Source: Deinococcus alpinitundrae (GTDB lineage: Bacteria; Deinococcota; Deinococci; Deinococcales; Deinococcaceae). From it: DNA of 64,000 nt. A model generated the notes under the pieces. The model ran no database searches and was not told the origin of the DNA. It saw only the letters and a program-made list of their open reading frames with translations. The stretch is taken from NCBI RefSeq assembly GCF_009982895.1, contig NZ_WXZL01000009.1, positions 1 through 64,000 on the forward strand, given 5' to 3'. Positions 37,057 to 45,469 of this stretch are shown in pieces; within the stretch, counting starts at the first letter, position 1; each line of letters starts with the position of its first letter. A program made the translations under genes and the position numbers.

Positions 37057-37542
37057 ATGACCTCCTCCGCCCTGCCGCCGCACGAGTTCCGTCAGACCCT
37101 GGGCCGCTTTGCCAGCGGCGTGACCATCATCACTGCTGCCCACGCAGGCGAGAAGCGCGGCATGACCGCCAACGCCTTTGTCAGCGTGAGCCTGACGCCG
37201 CCGCTGATTCTGGTCGGCGTGGACAAGCGCGCCAGCATGCACAGCGTTCTGGAGGAAGTCCAGCGCTTCGGCGTCAGTGTGCTGAGCGTGGCCCAACGCC
37301 CGCTCAGCGACCACTTCGCCGGTAGACACAGTGCCGGGAAGCCGCAGGCAGCGGACGTGCCCTGGTTCGACCACGAGGGTCTGCCACTGATCGCGGGCGC
37401 GGTGGCGCAATTGGTGTGCCGCAAGCACAGCGCCGTCGACGCGGGCGATCACACCCTGTTCGTCGGTGAGGTCGAGTACAGCCGCTACACCGACGACGAC
37501 CCGCTGATCTATTTCCGGGGCGATTACCACGAACTGGGCTGA
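37057..37542 (+). CDS. flavin reductase-domain protein
   Basis: This 161-residue member of the flavin reductase-like (HpaC/RutF-type) family binds FMN/FAD and reduces it with NAD(P)H, usually for a partner monooxygenase. The opening F-R-Q-T-L-G-R-F-A-S-G-V-T-I-I-T-A, then G-M-T-A-N-A-F-V-S-V-S-L-T-P-P-L-I-L-V and the late D-P-L-I-Y-F-R-G-D-Y-H are typical. No oxygenase gene is adjacent, so its partner is elsewhere or absent. A TACCAT box lies 6 bases before ATG 37057, suggesting a leaderless message. Confidence 0.88.
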   Translation: MTSSALPPHEFRQTLGRFASGVTIITAAHAGEKRGMTANAFVSVSLTPPLILVGVDKRASMHSVLEEVQRFGVSVLSVAQRPLSDHFAGRHSAGKPQAADVPWFDHEGLPLIAGAVAQLVCRKHSAVDAGDHTLFVGEVEYSRYTDDDPLIYFRGDYHELG

Positions 37543-37595
37543 AGCGGCAACCCTCTCCGACCATCATGTGGCGAGGGAGGGGGCAGGCGCGGACT

Positions 37596-38084
37596 TTACT
37601 TCAGCGCAGCGATTCCGAAAGCGGCACTCACCTGATCGCACCACAGCACCACGCTGTTGAACTTGCCCATGTCCTTGGGCAGGTCTTTGGCCGCCACCGT
37701 GAAGCTGAAATCACCGCCAAACTTCTTCAAGCTGCCCACCGTGAAGTATTTGCCCGCTACCTTCAGATTGGTCGCCCCCTTCTTCACGCCGCCTTGGTCC
37801 TGATACAGCCACACCTTGAGGTCTGGCGCGGCCTCGGTTTTCAGGCCGGTGATTTTCAGCAGGTAGTTCTCGCCGCTCTTGCTCCAGCTCACCTTGCCGC
37901 TGGTGGGCGCTTCTACCGACTTGAAGCTGCCCTGGCTGGCCTTGCCCATGCTGTCGTTCATGGTGCTGTCTTTCATGGTGTCGCTCATGGTTCCGGCGGG
38001 CTTGGTCATGTCGGTGGTCTGGGCCAGGGCGGCGGTGCCGAGCAGGGCACTCAGGGTCAGGATCGTCAGGCTGGGAATGGTCAT
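37596..38084 (-). CDS. secreted DM13-domain protein
   Basis: The product is 162 residues from ATG 38084 (AAGGAG 9 bases upstream): a signal peptide (about 1-21), a Met/Asp/Ser/Thr linker with repeated D-T/S-M units, then a DM13 domain (about 50-162: F-K-S-V-E-A-P-T-S-G-K-V to S-V-V-L-W-C-D-Q-V-S-A-A-F-G). The cysteine in L-W-C-D is the conserved DM13 position linked to proposed redox function. Its promoter region carries boxes like those before the divergent ECF sigma gene, so it is probably a target of that sigma factor. Confidence 0.82.
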   Translation of the reverse strand: MTIPSLTILTLSALLGTAALAQTTDMTKPAGTMSDTMKDSTMNDSMGKASQGSFKSVEAPTSGKVSWSKSGENYLLKITGLKTEAAPDLKVWLYQDQGGVKKGATNLKVAGKYFTVGSLKKFGGDFSFTVAAKDLPKDMGKFNSVVLWCDQVSAAFGIAALK

Positions 38085-38224
38085 GGTGGGTTCTCCTTGA
38101 AAAATCGAAACGAAAGTGAGCGGACAGAGAGCGGCGGACGGTGAAGCAAAGCGGCAGGTATCAGCGCCGAAAAAGTGGTACTGGGAGGGAATATTTGGCG
38201 GTGTGCCTGCTGCCTTCTGACCAC

Positions 38225-38253
38225 AGATACGCCGGGGTCGGGCACCAGGGTTC
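38225..38253 (-). promoter_or_regulatory. candidate ECF promoter for the DM13 gene
   Basis: On the minus strand GAACCC (38253-38248) is followed after 17 bases by GTATCT (38230-38225). The divergent sigma gene has GAACTT-N16-GTATCT. The two boxes, in the same order and nearly equal spacing, suggest one ECF sigma reads both. Confidence 0.5.
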
Positions 38254-38326
38254 ATTCGCCCGGCAAGAATTTATCTAGACAGATTCTCGACGCCTCCAAC
38301 CCGAACGCACCCCGGACTTCCCGATT

Positions 38327-38355
38327 GAACTTTCCGGGCGGCGGCGGCGTATCTA
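38327..38355 (+). promoter_or_regulatory. candidate autoregulated ECF promoter of the sigma gene
   Basis: GAACTT (38327-38332) is followed after 16 bases by GTATCTA (38349-38355), about 157 bases before the sigma-factor ATG. GAAC-type -35 boxes are typical of ECF promoters. Between the two divergent promoters no other gene is seen. Confidence 0.55.
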
Positions 38356-38511
38356 GGGGAAGTGAGGCGAAAGATGATGCTCAGCGTTGCAGCAATTCAG
38401 TGGACTGGAACGCGGTTTCCGGTGAAGGAAGCGGCGCAGCGCAAAGTCGGCTTTTCCCAGCCACACAGTGCGGAGCCAGCGGCGGCCTTGCCGGGTGATA
38501 GCTTGAACACC

Positions 38512-39135
38512 ATGTGGACGAGCGACGCTGCCCGGGCCGAAGTCGGGCCGGTGCCCAGCGACGCCGAATTGATCGCCCGCTTCGCCGCGCGCGACGAGGC
38601 CGCGCTGGGTGAACTGTTCGACCGCTACAGCGCCGCCGCACACGGGGTGGCCCTCTATATCGTCAAGGAGAGCACTGCCGCGCAGGACATCGTTCACGAC
38701 TCGTTTCTGAAAATCTGGAACAAACCGCAGCTCTTTGATCCGCAGCGGGCCGCCTTTTCCACCTTCATCCTAACGGTGGTGCGCCACGCGGCCATTTCAA
38801 AGCTGCGCGGGGTGCGCTTTCACCTGCCTCTGGAAGACGATGAAGGTCTGCCGCTGCCGCTGGCCGACGTGAAGGTGGACTTGCTGGGCCTCAGCGAGCA
38901 GCGCCAGGTCTCCGAGCGGGTGCAGGCAGCGCTGCTGGCCCTCAAGCCCCCGCAGCGCGAGACGGTGGAGCGGGCCTACTACCAGGGGCAGACCCGCGAG
39001 GCGATTGCCGAGGCGATGGGCGTGCCGGTGGGCACCGTCAAGAGTCGGCTCAAGTACGCGCTGGAGAAATTGCGCGGCGTGCTGGGTGAGCAGGGGTTAG
39101 ACGACGGCCAAAACGAAGGTGGTAAGACCCAATGA
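38512..39135 (+). CDS. ECF sigma factor
   Basis: The 207-residue sigma factor has region 2 (about 20-90: E-L-I-A-R-F-A-A-R-D-E-A-A-L-G-E-L-F-D-R-Y and I-V-H-D-S-F-L-K-I-W) and region 4 (about 138-195: R-E-T-V-E-R-A-Y-Y-Q-G-Q-T-R-E-A-I-A-E-A-M-G-V-P-V-G-T-V-K-S-R). Region 3 is absent, as in ECF (SigK/RpoE-like) factors. ATG 38512 starts just before region 2, and the upstream in-frame extension includes the probable leader. Its stop overlaps the anti-sigma start (ATGA), so the two are made together. Confidence 0.92.
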   Translation: MWTSDAARAEVGPVPSDAELIARFAARDEAALGELFDRYSAAAHGVALYIVKESTAAQDIVHDSFLKIWNKPQLFDPQRAAFSTFILTVVRHAAISKLRGVRFHLPLEDDEGLPLPLADVKVDLLGLSEQRQVSERVQAALLALKPPQRETVERAYYQGQTREAIAEAMGVPVGTVKSRLKYALEKLRGVLGEQGLDDGQNEGGKTQ

Positions 39136-40418
39136 CCGATTGCCAGAACTGCCGCGAGGAGCTGGACGCCGTGCTGCTCGGTATTGCCGACCCCGACACC
39201 GAGCAGGGGATCAAGGCGCACCTCGCCGTTTGCCCCGACTGTACCCACCGAGCGATTCAGACGCAGCGGGCACTGGACGGCCTGCTCCACACGCCGCCCG
39301 CCGTACCGATGCCCGCCGGAGCGCGTGAGCGACTGCTCGCCAGTGCCCGAGCCCAAGCTCCCGATCCGCCAGCGCCCGATCGGACAATGCCGGACGAATC
39401 AGTGCCCCTCACAGCTTCAGCAGCTCCCCTCCCCGTTTCATCCCAGCGCTTGCCGATCACGTCCGCCGCGCCGCGTACGGCCGCCCGGCACTCTAGGAGG
39501 CCGGGCGACTGGCTCACGGCGGGGCTGGGTGCGACGGCGCTGGCGGCCTTTGTGCTATGGCCTGCGCCGCACCCCAACCTGGCACACGCCGACGTGGTCG
39601 TCGCGGCAGGCGACGTGCTGGTGGCAGCCCGCAGCGAGACCTCGAAGTACCCGCTGGTTATCCGCACGGCGGGCGGTGGGCTGCGCGGGGTGGCGCTCAG
39701 GCAGCCGCTGCCTGCCTGGTATACCGAGGGCGTCTACGCGGGCGGGCGGGCTTACCTGCTCGACGCCGCCAACGCGCGACTGGTGGTCCTCAACGTGGCC
39801 AGGGGCGAGATCGAGCGCAGCTACCCGGTGCCGGGCGGCGCAGCGGGTCTGGCAGTCAAGGACGGCAGCGTGTTCGTCAAGTCGGCGGCCAGCGGCGAAC
39901 TCAGAATCTTCAACGGCGAGCACTCCTTTGTCAACAAACTGGCCAAGGCCACCGACCTGCCGCAGGCCGATTACATGGACGCTGTACTACCACTGCCCGA
40001 ACGCATCCTGACCACCCAGCACACCACCGGGCAGGTTTTCTCGCTCTCCCCCGACGGCGAGAAGCTGCTCGCCACCTACCCGGTCGGCGGCGCGCCGGTG
40101 GGTCTGGCCGAGTGGCAGGATCAGGTGCTGGTGCTGGACGTGCAGGGCCGGCTGCTACAACTCGGCCCGGACGGGCAGATCACACGTACACTCAAGGTGG
40201 CCGGGCACCCTGACAAGCTCAGCGTGATGGAGAACCGGGCCTATCTGACCGACCGGGGCGGTATGGTCAGCGTGGTGAACCTGGAAGCGTTCCGGCTAAC
40301 CGGCGAGCGCAGGTTTGGCAAGCCGATGGACATCGTGGCCCTGCCGGACGGCCATCTGGCCCTGGCCGACGCCGAACGCGGCGTGGTGATGCTGCGCGCC
40401 GACCTGTCAGAACTCTGA
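39132..40418 (+). CDS. membrane anti-sigma factor with extracytoplasmic beta-propeller
   Basis: The 428-residue protein has an N-terminal zinc-binding anti-sigma domain with H-L-A-V-C-P-D-C (H-x3-C-x2-C, about 31-38). A Pro/Ala linker follows, then one membrane helix (about 127-145: WLTAGLGATALAAFVLW) and an exported domain (about 155-428). The exported domain is built of repeated strands such as G-D-V-L-V-A-A-R-S, G-R-A-Y-L-L-D-A-A, G-S-V-F-V-K-S-A, D-Q-V-L-V-L-D-V and N-R-A-Y-L-T-D-R, the pattern of a beta-propeller. It should hold the sigma factor at the membrane until an envelope signal is sensed. The signal is unknown. Confidence 0.85.
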   Translation: MTDCQNCREELDAVLLGIADPDTEQGIKAHLAVCPDCTHRAIQTQRALDGLLHTPPAVPMPAGARERLLASARAQAPDPPAPDRTMPDESVPLTASAAPLPVSSQRLPITSAAPRTAARHSRRPGDWLTAGLGATALAAFVLWPAPHPNLAHADVVVAAGDVLVAARSETSKYPLVIRTAGGGLRGVALRQPLPAWYTEGVYAGGRAYLLDAANARLVVLNVARGEIERSYPVPGGAAGLAVKDGSVFVKSAASGELRIFNGEHSFVNKLAKATDLPQADYMDAVLPLPERILTTQHTTGQVFSLSPDGEKLLATYPVGGAPVGLAEWQDQVLVLDVQGRLLQLGPDGQITRTLKVAGHPDKLSVMENRAYLTDRGGMVSVVNLEAFRLTGERRFGKPMDIVALPDGHLALADAERGVVMLRADLSEL

Positions 40419-40451
40419 GACGCCTGACCTAAGGCTTGACTTGTTGATTTT

Positions 40452-40628
40452 TTACTTGTTGGTCGTATTGGTGGTCGTCGTTGAGGTGGTGCCCTGCGGC
40501 TCACCACTCGAATCGAAGCTCTTGGTGGTGGTCGTTGAGGAGTCGGTGGTGGTGTCGCTGCTCTTGGGCGCGCAGCTGGCCAGCGCCAGGGACAGAACCA
40601 GCAGGGCGATGCACTTGAGCTTGGTCAT
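40452..40628 (-). CDS. small Thr/Ser-rich lipoprotein
   Basis: This 58-residue protein from ATG 40628 has a signal and lipobox A-S-C (near residue 18), then almost only Ser, Thr, Asp and Lys (S-S-D-T-T-T-D-S-S-T-T-T-T-K). It is probably unstructured and surface-anchored. It converges on the anti-sigma gene. Low complexity and length make homology judgement impossible. Confidence 0.6.
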   Translation of the reverse strand: MTKLKCIALLVLSLALASCAPKSSDTTTDSSTTTTKSFDSSGEPQGTTSTTTTNTTNK

Positions 40629-40767
40629 GGCTTCATTGTCCATCTCCAGCGGCCGCCCGGATGAAGAGGGGCAGAAGAAGTCTTATAGGAACCGCCCTCA
40701 ATTTGTGACGTCCAACTGAAACGCTGCGCCCTGCGTCCACGGTTCAAACCCGCTAAACTGACCGGAT

Positions 40768-40848
40768 ATGCCTTTGTCTCAGATGGCCCGCACCACCCCC
40801 GAAGCCGAGGAGCCGCCGAGTTCACGGCTGGCCCCGGCGACCACGTGA
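40768..40848 (+). CDS. 26-codon leader ORF coupled to the CNNM-type gene
   Basis: ATG 40768 lies 8 bases after a TAAACT box, fitting a leaderless transcript. The peptide MPLSQMARTTPEAEEPPSSR then LAPATT ends in a TGA that overlaps the GTG of the next gene (GTGA). The downstream gene has no clear ribosome site of its own, so translation through this ORF may be how it is started. The ORF may equally be non-functional. Confidence 0.4.
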   Translation: MPLSQMARTTPEAEEPPSSRLAPATT

Positions 40849-42158
40849 GCACAGCGCTCAACCTTGCCCTGCCGGTGGTGATCGTGCTGGTGCTGACCGC
40901 CCTCAACGCTCTGTACGTGGCCGCCGAGTTCTCGACAGTGGGCGCGCGCAAGAGCCGGGTGCAGGAGCAGGCCGACGGCGGCAGCGCCAGTGCGGCGGCC
41001 CTCAGCGAGATTCTGCGTGACCCGCGCCGCCTCGACGATTACGTGGCCGTGTCGCAGATCGGCATTACCCTCACCAGCTTGATTCTGGGTGCGTACGGGC
41101 AGGCGCAGATCGCGCCGCTGCTGACCCCCGCGCTGGGCAACTTCGGTGGGCTGGCCACCGCCACCCTCATCGTGCTTTTGATCATCACGGTACTTCAGGT
41201 GGTGCTGGGCGAGTTGCTGCCCAAGACGGTGGCGCTGCGCTACCCAGAGCGGCTGGCCCTCTCGCTGCTGCGCTTCATGCAGCTGAGTCTGCTGCTGTTT
41301 AAGCCCCTCATTGCGCTGCTCAACGGCACGGCCTACGCGGTGCTGCGCCGCTTTGGGCTGGTCAGCGGCGAGTCTCACCTGCACGTACACTCGCCTGACG
41401 AACTCCAGGACCTCTTCAGCGCCAGCGCCAAGGGCGGGCTGATCGACGCCGCCGAGCGCCAGATGCTGGCGGGCGTGCTGAATATCGAGGAACGGGTGGT
41501 ACGCGAGATTATGACGCCGCGCACCCGCCTGATCACGGTAGGCCACACCGAGCGCCTGGCCGACGCGCTGGGTCGGCTTTCCGGCAGCGCTTACACCCGT
41601 TTTCCGGTCATTGGTGAGGGCGGCACCGACGATGTGCTGGGCGTGGTCAATCTGCGCACCCTCTACCTGCGCTCGCGCTCGCGCCCCGACGCGCGGGTGG
41701 CCGACATCATGTACCAGCCACTGCTGGTGGCCGACGTGACTGCCGTGCCGCTCTTGTGGCGCAAGCTGCGCGAGGCGGGCCGCCACAGCGCCATCGTCGT
41801 GGACGAGTACGGCGGGGTCGCCGGCATGGTTACGCTGGAAGACGCTATCGAGGAGATCTTCGGTGATTTGCAAGACGAGTTCGATCAGGAAGACGAGGCC
41901 TTCAGCCGGGTCGGTAACCGCCTGAGCGTGCGCGGCGATCTGCTGATCGATGACGTGAACGACGAGTTCGAACTCGATTTGCCCACCCAGGAAGCCGACA
42001 CCATTAGCGGCCTGATCTGGGCCGAGATGGGACGGCTGCCGATGGTCGGTGACGAGGTGCGGGTGGGCGAGGTGGTGCTGAAGGTCGACAGCATGGACCG
42101 CCGCGCCGTGCGCCGGATCAGTCTGGACGCCCCCGACGCCGAGGGAGCGCAGGCGTGA
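40845..42158 (+). CDS. CNNM/CorC-type (hemolysin family) membrane protein with CBS pair
   Basis: The 437-residue protein has an N-terminal CNNM domain with three or four helices (about 5-170, with A-L-Y-V-A-A-E-F-S and G-I-T-L-T-S-L-I-L-G), two CBS domains (about 215-335; M-T-P-R-T-R-L and V-V-D-E-Y-G-G-V-A-G-M-V-T-L-E-D) and a CorC_HlyC domain (about 350-430). Family members take part in magnesium/cobalt efflux or transport. It is the first of two tandem paralogues; GTG 40845 is coupled to the leader ORF and its stop overlaps the next gene. Confidence 0.9.
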   Translation: MSTALNLALPVVIVLVLTALNALYVAAEFSTVGARKSRVQEQADGGSASAAALSEILRDPRRLDDYVAVSQIGITLTSLILGAYGQAQIAPLLTPALGNFGGLATATLIVLLIITVLQVVLGELLPKTVALRYPERLALSLLRFMQLSLLLFKPLIALLNGTAYAVLRRFGLVSGESHLHVHSPDELQDLFSASAKGGLIDAAERQMLAGVLNIEERVVREIMTPRTRLITVGHTERLADALGRLSGSAYTRFPVIGEGGTDDVLGVVNLRTLYLRSRSRPDARVADIMYQPLLVADVTAVPLLWRKLREAGRHSAIVVDEYGGVAGMVTLEDAIEEIFGDLQDEFDQEDEAFSRVGNRLSVRGDLLIDDVNDEFELDLPTQEADTISGLIWAEMGRLPMVGDEVRVGEVVLKVDSMDRRAVRRISLDAPDAEGAQA

Positions 42159-43477
42159 ACGTGCTGAGCGAGTATGTGGTACCGCTGTTGATCGTGCTGG
42201 CCCTGGTCATTATCAACGGGGTGTTCGTCTCGGCGGAGTTCTCGCTGCTCTCAGCGCGCACCTCCAAACTCGAAACCCTGGCCGGGGGCGGCAGTGGCGC
42301 GGCCCGCTGGCTGCTGAAGGTGTCGAGCACAGCGCGAGGCAAGGACCGCTACCTGTCGGTGGCGCAGCTGGGCATCACGCTTGCCAGCTTGGGCCTGGGC
42401 ATGTACGGCGAACACGAGATCGCCGGCTGGCTCTACGGTCCCTTCGAGCGCCTGGGGCTGGGCGCGGTGGTGGCGCACTCGGCGGGCGCGCTGATCAGCT
42501 TGCTCGCCATCACCTTCATGCATATCGTTTTCGGCGAAATGATTCCCAAGGTGCTGGCCCTGCAACTGCCGGAAACCACCAGCCTGAAGATCAATCCGCT
42601 GATGCGCCTGTGCGGGCTGGTGTTCGCGCCGCTGGTGTGGGCGCTGAGCGGCATGGCGACGGGCCTGATGCGGCTGATTGGCATCCGTGATCCGGGGGCG
42701 GACAGCTTGCTGTATTCCAGCCGCGAACTGGCCATCGTGGCCCGCGAGAGCGCCGAGGGTGGCCAGATCGACAAGGGCCAGCAGAGCCTGATCGAGAACA
42801 TCTTCGCGCTCGAAACCCACACCGCCGCCGAGCTGATGACGCCGCGCACCCGCCTCAAGGCGCTGCCAGTGCAGGCCAGCGCCGAGCATATTCACGCCCT
42901 CATCGCCGAAGCGCCGCGCAGCCGGTTTCCGGTGTTCGAGGGCGACCTCGACACGGTGGTCGGCGTGCTGCACATCAAGGACTTCATCCGGGCGCAGAGC
43001 AGCCAGCTGAGGGCCGAGGCGGGCCGCAGCAGCTTCAATCTACGCCGACTGCTGCGCCCGCTGCCGAGCGTGGCCGCCTCGGAAACTGCCGAGGCTTTGC
43101 TGGCCCTGTTCAAGCGCGAGCGGGTTCACGCCGCGCTGGTGGCAGACGAGTACGGCGGCACGCTGGGATTCGTCACTATGGACGACCTGATCGAGGACGT
43201 GATCGAGCAAGACGACGACGCCTGGATCATCACCAACCCCGACGGCTCGTACAGTCTCGACGGCGAAGTCACCCTGACCGAGCTGCGCGAACTGGGTCTA
43301 CCGCTGGTGTCCGACGACGCCAACACGGTGGCGGGCCTGGTACTGGCCGCTTACGGCACCCTGCCGCCACCCGGCATCACGGTGCATGTGCAGCACATGG
43401 ACCTGACCGCCGAAGTGGTGGAGGGACTCAAGATCAAGCGGGTACGGCTGCGCCGGGTGGAACCGGAAACCACCTGA
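42155..43477 (+). CDS. CNNM/CorC-type membrane protein, second paralogue
   Basis: The 440 residues have the same architecture as its upstream neighbour: CNNM membrane domain (about 5-190; N-G-V-F-V-S-A-E-F-S-L-L), two CBS domains (about 215-340; M-T-P-R-T-R-L and V-A-D-E-Y-G-G-T-L-G-F-V-T-M-D-D) and CorC_HlyC (about 350-435). GTG 42155 overlaps the preceding stop by four bases. Strictly coupled paralogues suggest a heteromeric membrane complex for divalent-cation transport. That is inferred from coupling only. Confidence 0.9.
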   Translation: MNVLSEYVVPLLIVLALVIINGVFVSAEFSLLSARTSKLETLAGGGSGAARWLLKVSSTARGKDRYLSVAQLGITLASLGLGMYGEHEIAGWLYGPFERLGLGAVVAHSAGALISLLAITFMHIVFGEMIPKVLALQLPETTSLKINPLMRLCGLVFAPLVWALSGMATGLMRLIGIRDPGADSLLYSSRELAIVARESAEGGQIDKGQQSLIENIFALETHTAAELMTPRTRLKALPVQASAEHIHALIAEAPRSRFPVFEGDLDTVVGVLHIKDFIRAQSSQLRAEAGRSSFNLRRLLRPLPSVAASETAEALLALFKRERVHAALVADEYGGTLGFVTMDDLIEDVIEQDDDAWIITNPDGSYSLDGEVTLTELRELGLPLVSDDANTVAGLVLAAYGTLPPPGITVHVQHMDLTAEVVEGLKIKRVRLRRVEPETT

Positions 43478-43493
43478 GCACGCCCAGTCCCGA

Positions 43494-44210
43494 TCAGGCA
43501 CCGCCCGCCAGCAGCGCGACCATTTTGGTGTAGCCGCGCTGCCGGGCATGCGCCAGGGGCGTCATTCCGTCTCGGTCCGCGATCCGGCGGTCTGCTCCGT
43601 GGGTCAGCAGCTCGCGTACGATCTCGGTGTGGATCGGGCCGCCGTCGCCCAGAATCACCGCTTCCAGCAGGGCAGTCCAGCCCAGGTTGTTGACATGGTT
43701 CACGTTGACCTTGGTGGTGCGCAGCAGTTCGCGCAGGTAGGCGAGGTGGCCCCGGTCGGCGGCGGGAATCAGGGCGGTGCCGCCGTAGCGGTTGGTAAGG
43801 GTCAGGTCGGGTTTGGCCTTGAGCACCTCACGCAGCATGGCGACGCTGCCGGTTTCGCCAGTTACCAGCAGGGCATTGTTGCGCTGCTCGTCTTGCAGAT
43901 CGGGGTCGGCTCCTGCTGCGATCAGGGCGCGGGCCACAGCCACGTGATCGCCCTTGGCGGCCCAGGTCAGCGCCGTGCGCCCGCTGGCGTCGGCGGCACG
44001 GGCAGACGCGCCCGCCTTCAGCAACGTCTCAAGTCCCTCCAGATCGCCCTGCTGGGCGGCCCGAAGCAGCGGAGCGTTCAGGTCTCTGTGCTTGTCGGTG
44101 GTCACGGCGACTCCTCTGGCACTGCTCGCCGAACCGGCTGGCAACAGCGCCCAGTTGCCGAGCAGGGCCAAGGCGAGCATCACCTGTCTGGACAGCTTCG
44201 CGGCGTGCAT
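43494..44210 (-). CDS. exported ankyrin-repeat protein
   Basis: The 238-residue protein has a signal peptide (about 1-28) and about five ankyrin repeats (about 45-235; for example L-L-R-A-A-Q-Q-G-D-L-E-G-L-E-T-L-L-K-A-G-A and G-R-T-A-L-T-W-A-A-K-G-D-H). Periplasmic ankyrin proteins in other bacteria often serve haem or catalase systems. Here it starts 2 bases after the stop of the secreted HbpS-like gene, so it is likely its partner. Together they lie downstream of a two-component regulator. Confidence 0.85.
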   Translation of the reverse strand: MHAAKLSRQVMLALALLGNWALLPAGSASSARGVAVTTDKHRDLNAPLLRAAQQGDLEGLETLLKAGASARAADASGRTALTWAAKGDHVAVARALIAAGADPDLQDEQRNNALLVTGETGSVAMLREVLKAKPDLTLTNRYGGTALIPAADRGHLAYLRELLRTTKVNVNHVNNLGWTALLEAVILGDGGPIHTEIVRELLTHGADRRIADRDGMTPLAHARQRGYTKMVALLAGGA

Positions 44211-44211
44211 C

Positions 44212-44730
44212 TTACTGGCTCAGGACTGTCGCCGTGGCGTCGGTGCCGCACTTCTCGTCGATCAGGCCGCTGGGCGCGCCGCCCACACCCACGGCACCCA
44301 CCACGACGTCGCCCACGCGAATCGGTGCGCCACCGGCCAGCACCAGATAGCCGGGAATGTCGGCCAGGCCGGGGTTGTCGGCCAGGCCCTTGGCGATGTT
44401 GCTGGTCAGGTTGCGGGCGCTGGCACTGGTAAAGGCCTTGCCCAGACTGGCCCCCAGGGTATGCGGCCCGGCGTTCTCGGCGCGGGCCACCGCCAGGGTT
44501 ACGCCGCTGCGGTCCACCACGGTGGCGCTGACGTTGTAGCCCCGCTGGGCGCAGTTGCTCACGGCCAGCGTGGCAATCCGGCTGGCGGCACTCAGGCTCA
44601 GGCTGGCATTGGAAACGGTAGCGGTGGTCGCCAGTTTGATCGGCGCGGGGGTGGTCGGCGTGGCGGTGGTCTGGGCAGTGGCCAGAGAAATGGTCAGCAG
44701 GGACAGCAGGGCGGTCAACGTCTTCTTCAT
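44212..44730 (-). CDS. secreted GlcG/HbpS-like protein
   Basis: The product is 172 residues from ATG 44730: a signal peptide (about 1-20), a Thr/Pro-rich spacer and one GlcG/HbpS domain (about 40-170: V-S-A-T-V-V-D-R-S-G-V-T-L-A-V-A-R, N-A-G-P-H-T, P-G-Y-L-V-L-A-G-G-A-P-I and V-G-A-V-G-V-G-G-A-P). In Streptomyces, secreted HbpS binds haem and signals to the SenS-SenR two-component system. Here the gene sits beside a two-component pair and an ankyrin gene. Haem binding is not provable from sequence. Confidence 0.82.
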   Translation of the reverse strand: MKKTLTALLSLLTISLATAQTTATPTTPAPIKLATTATVSNASLSLSAASRIATLAVSNCAQRGYNVSATVVDRSGVTLAVARAENAGPHTLGASLGKAFTSASARNLTSNIAKGLADNPGLADIPGYLVLAGGAPIRVGDVVVGAVGVGGAPSGLIDEKCGTDATATVLSQ

Positions 44731-44797
44731 GGCTGGTATTTTGCGCCCCACACGGCAAAATCGGTATCCGGGCAATGCCCAGGCGGGGTGCGTAGTT

Positions 44798-45469
44798 TTA
44801 CGGAGGAGTGGTCAACGCCCTGTCCTCCTCTTCTCCTTCCAGCGCCATACGAATCACCTCGGCCAGCGACTCGGCCTCCAGCTTGGCAAACAGGCTGGCG
44901 CGGTGGCTCTCCACGGTGCGGGCGGAAATCTCCAGGGCGCGGGCAATCTGTTTGCTGGTCTGGCCGTCCAGGATGCCGCGCAGCACGTCGTGTTCGCGGG
45001 CCGACAAGCGCGCGAGGCGCGTCCGGGCCTGCCCGCTGGCCGCCCGGCGCTGACGCCCCCGCAGGTGCTGGCGCACGGCCCGCTGCACCGTTTCCAGCAG
45101 TTCGGTCTCGTCGACCGGCTTGCTCAGAAAGTCCGCCGCACCCTGACGAAAGGCCCGGCGGCACAGTTCCACGTCGGCATGCCCGGTCAGCAGAATCACC
45201 GGCAAGTCGACCCCGCGCGCCTGCAAGCGCAGTTGCAGTTGCAGGCCGCTGACGTGCGGCATTCGGATGTCGAGTAGCAGACAGCCGGTGTCGGGCGGCT
45301 CCTCGGCGTCCAGGGCACGTTCCAGGGCCAGCCCGTCGGCAAAGGCGCGCACATTCAGGCCCACCGTGCCCAGCAAGAAGCCCAGTGCGCCCCGCACCGC
45401 GTCGTCGTCGTCCACCAGATAGACGGTGGGTTCCAGCGGCAGGCCACCCTTGGGAGCTGGCTCAATCAC
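44798..45469 (-). CDS. FixJ/NarL-type response regulator
   Basis: The 223-residue protein has a receiver domain (about 14-130) with acidic pocket D-D-D, phospho-acceptor D67 in L-L-D-I-R-M-P, T in L-L-T-G-H-A-D and K in S-K-P-V-D-E. A LuxR-type helix-turn-helix follows (about 150-210: L-S-A-R-E-H-D-V-L-R-G-I-L-D-G-Q-T-S-K-Q-I-A, T-V-E-S-H-R). GTG 45469 overlaps the end of the kinase gene by eight bases, so they were co-translated. All key residues are present even though the cognate kinase is broken. It probably regulates the HbpS-like/ankyrin genes just downstream. Confidence 0.9.
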   Translation of the reverse strand: MIEPAPKGGLPLEPTVYLVDDDDAVRGALGFLLGTVGLNVRAFADGLALERALDAEEPPDTGCLLLDIRMPHVSGLQLQLRLQARGVDLPVILLTGHADVELCRRAFRQGAADFLSKPVDETELLETVQRAVRQHLRGRQRRAASGQARTRLARLSAREHDVLRGILDGQTSKQIARALEISARTVESHRASLFAKLEAESLAEVIRMALEGEEEDRALTTPP

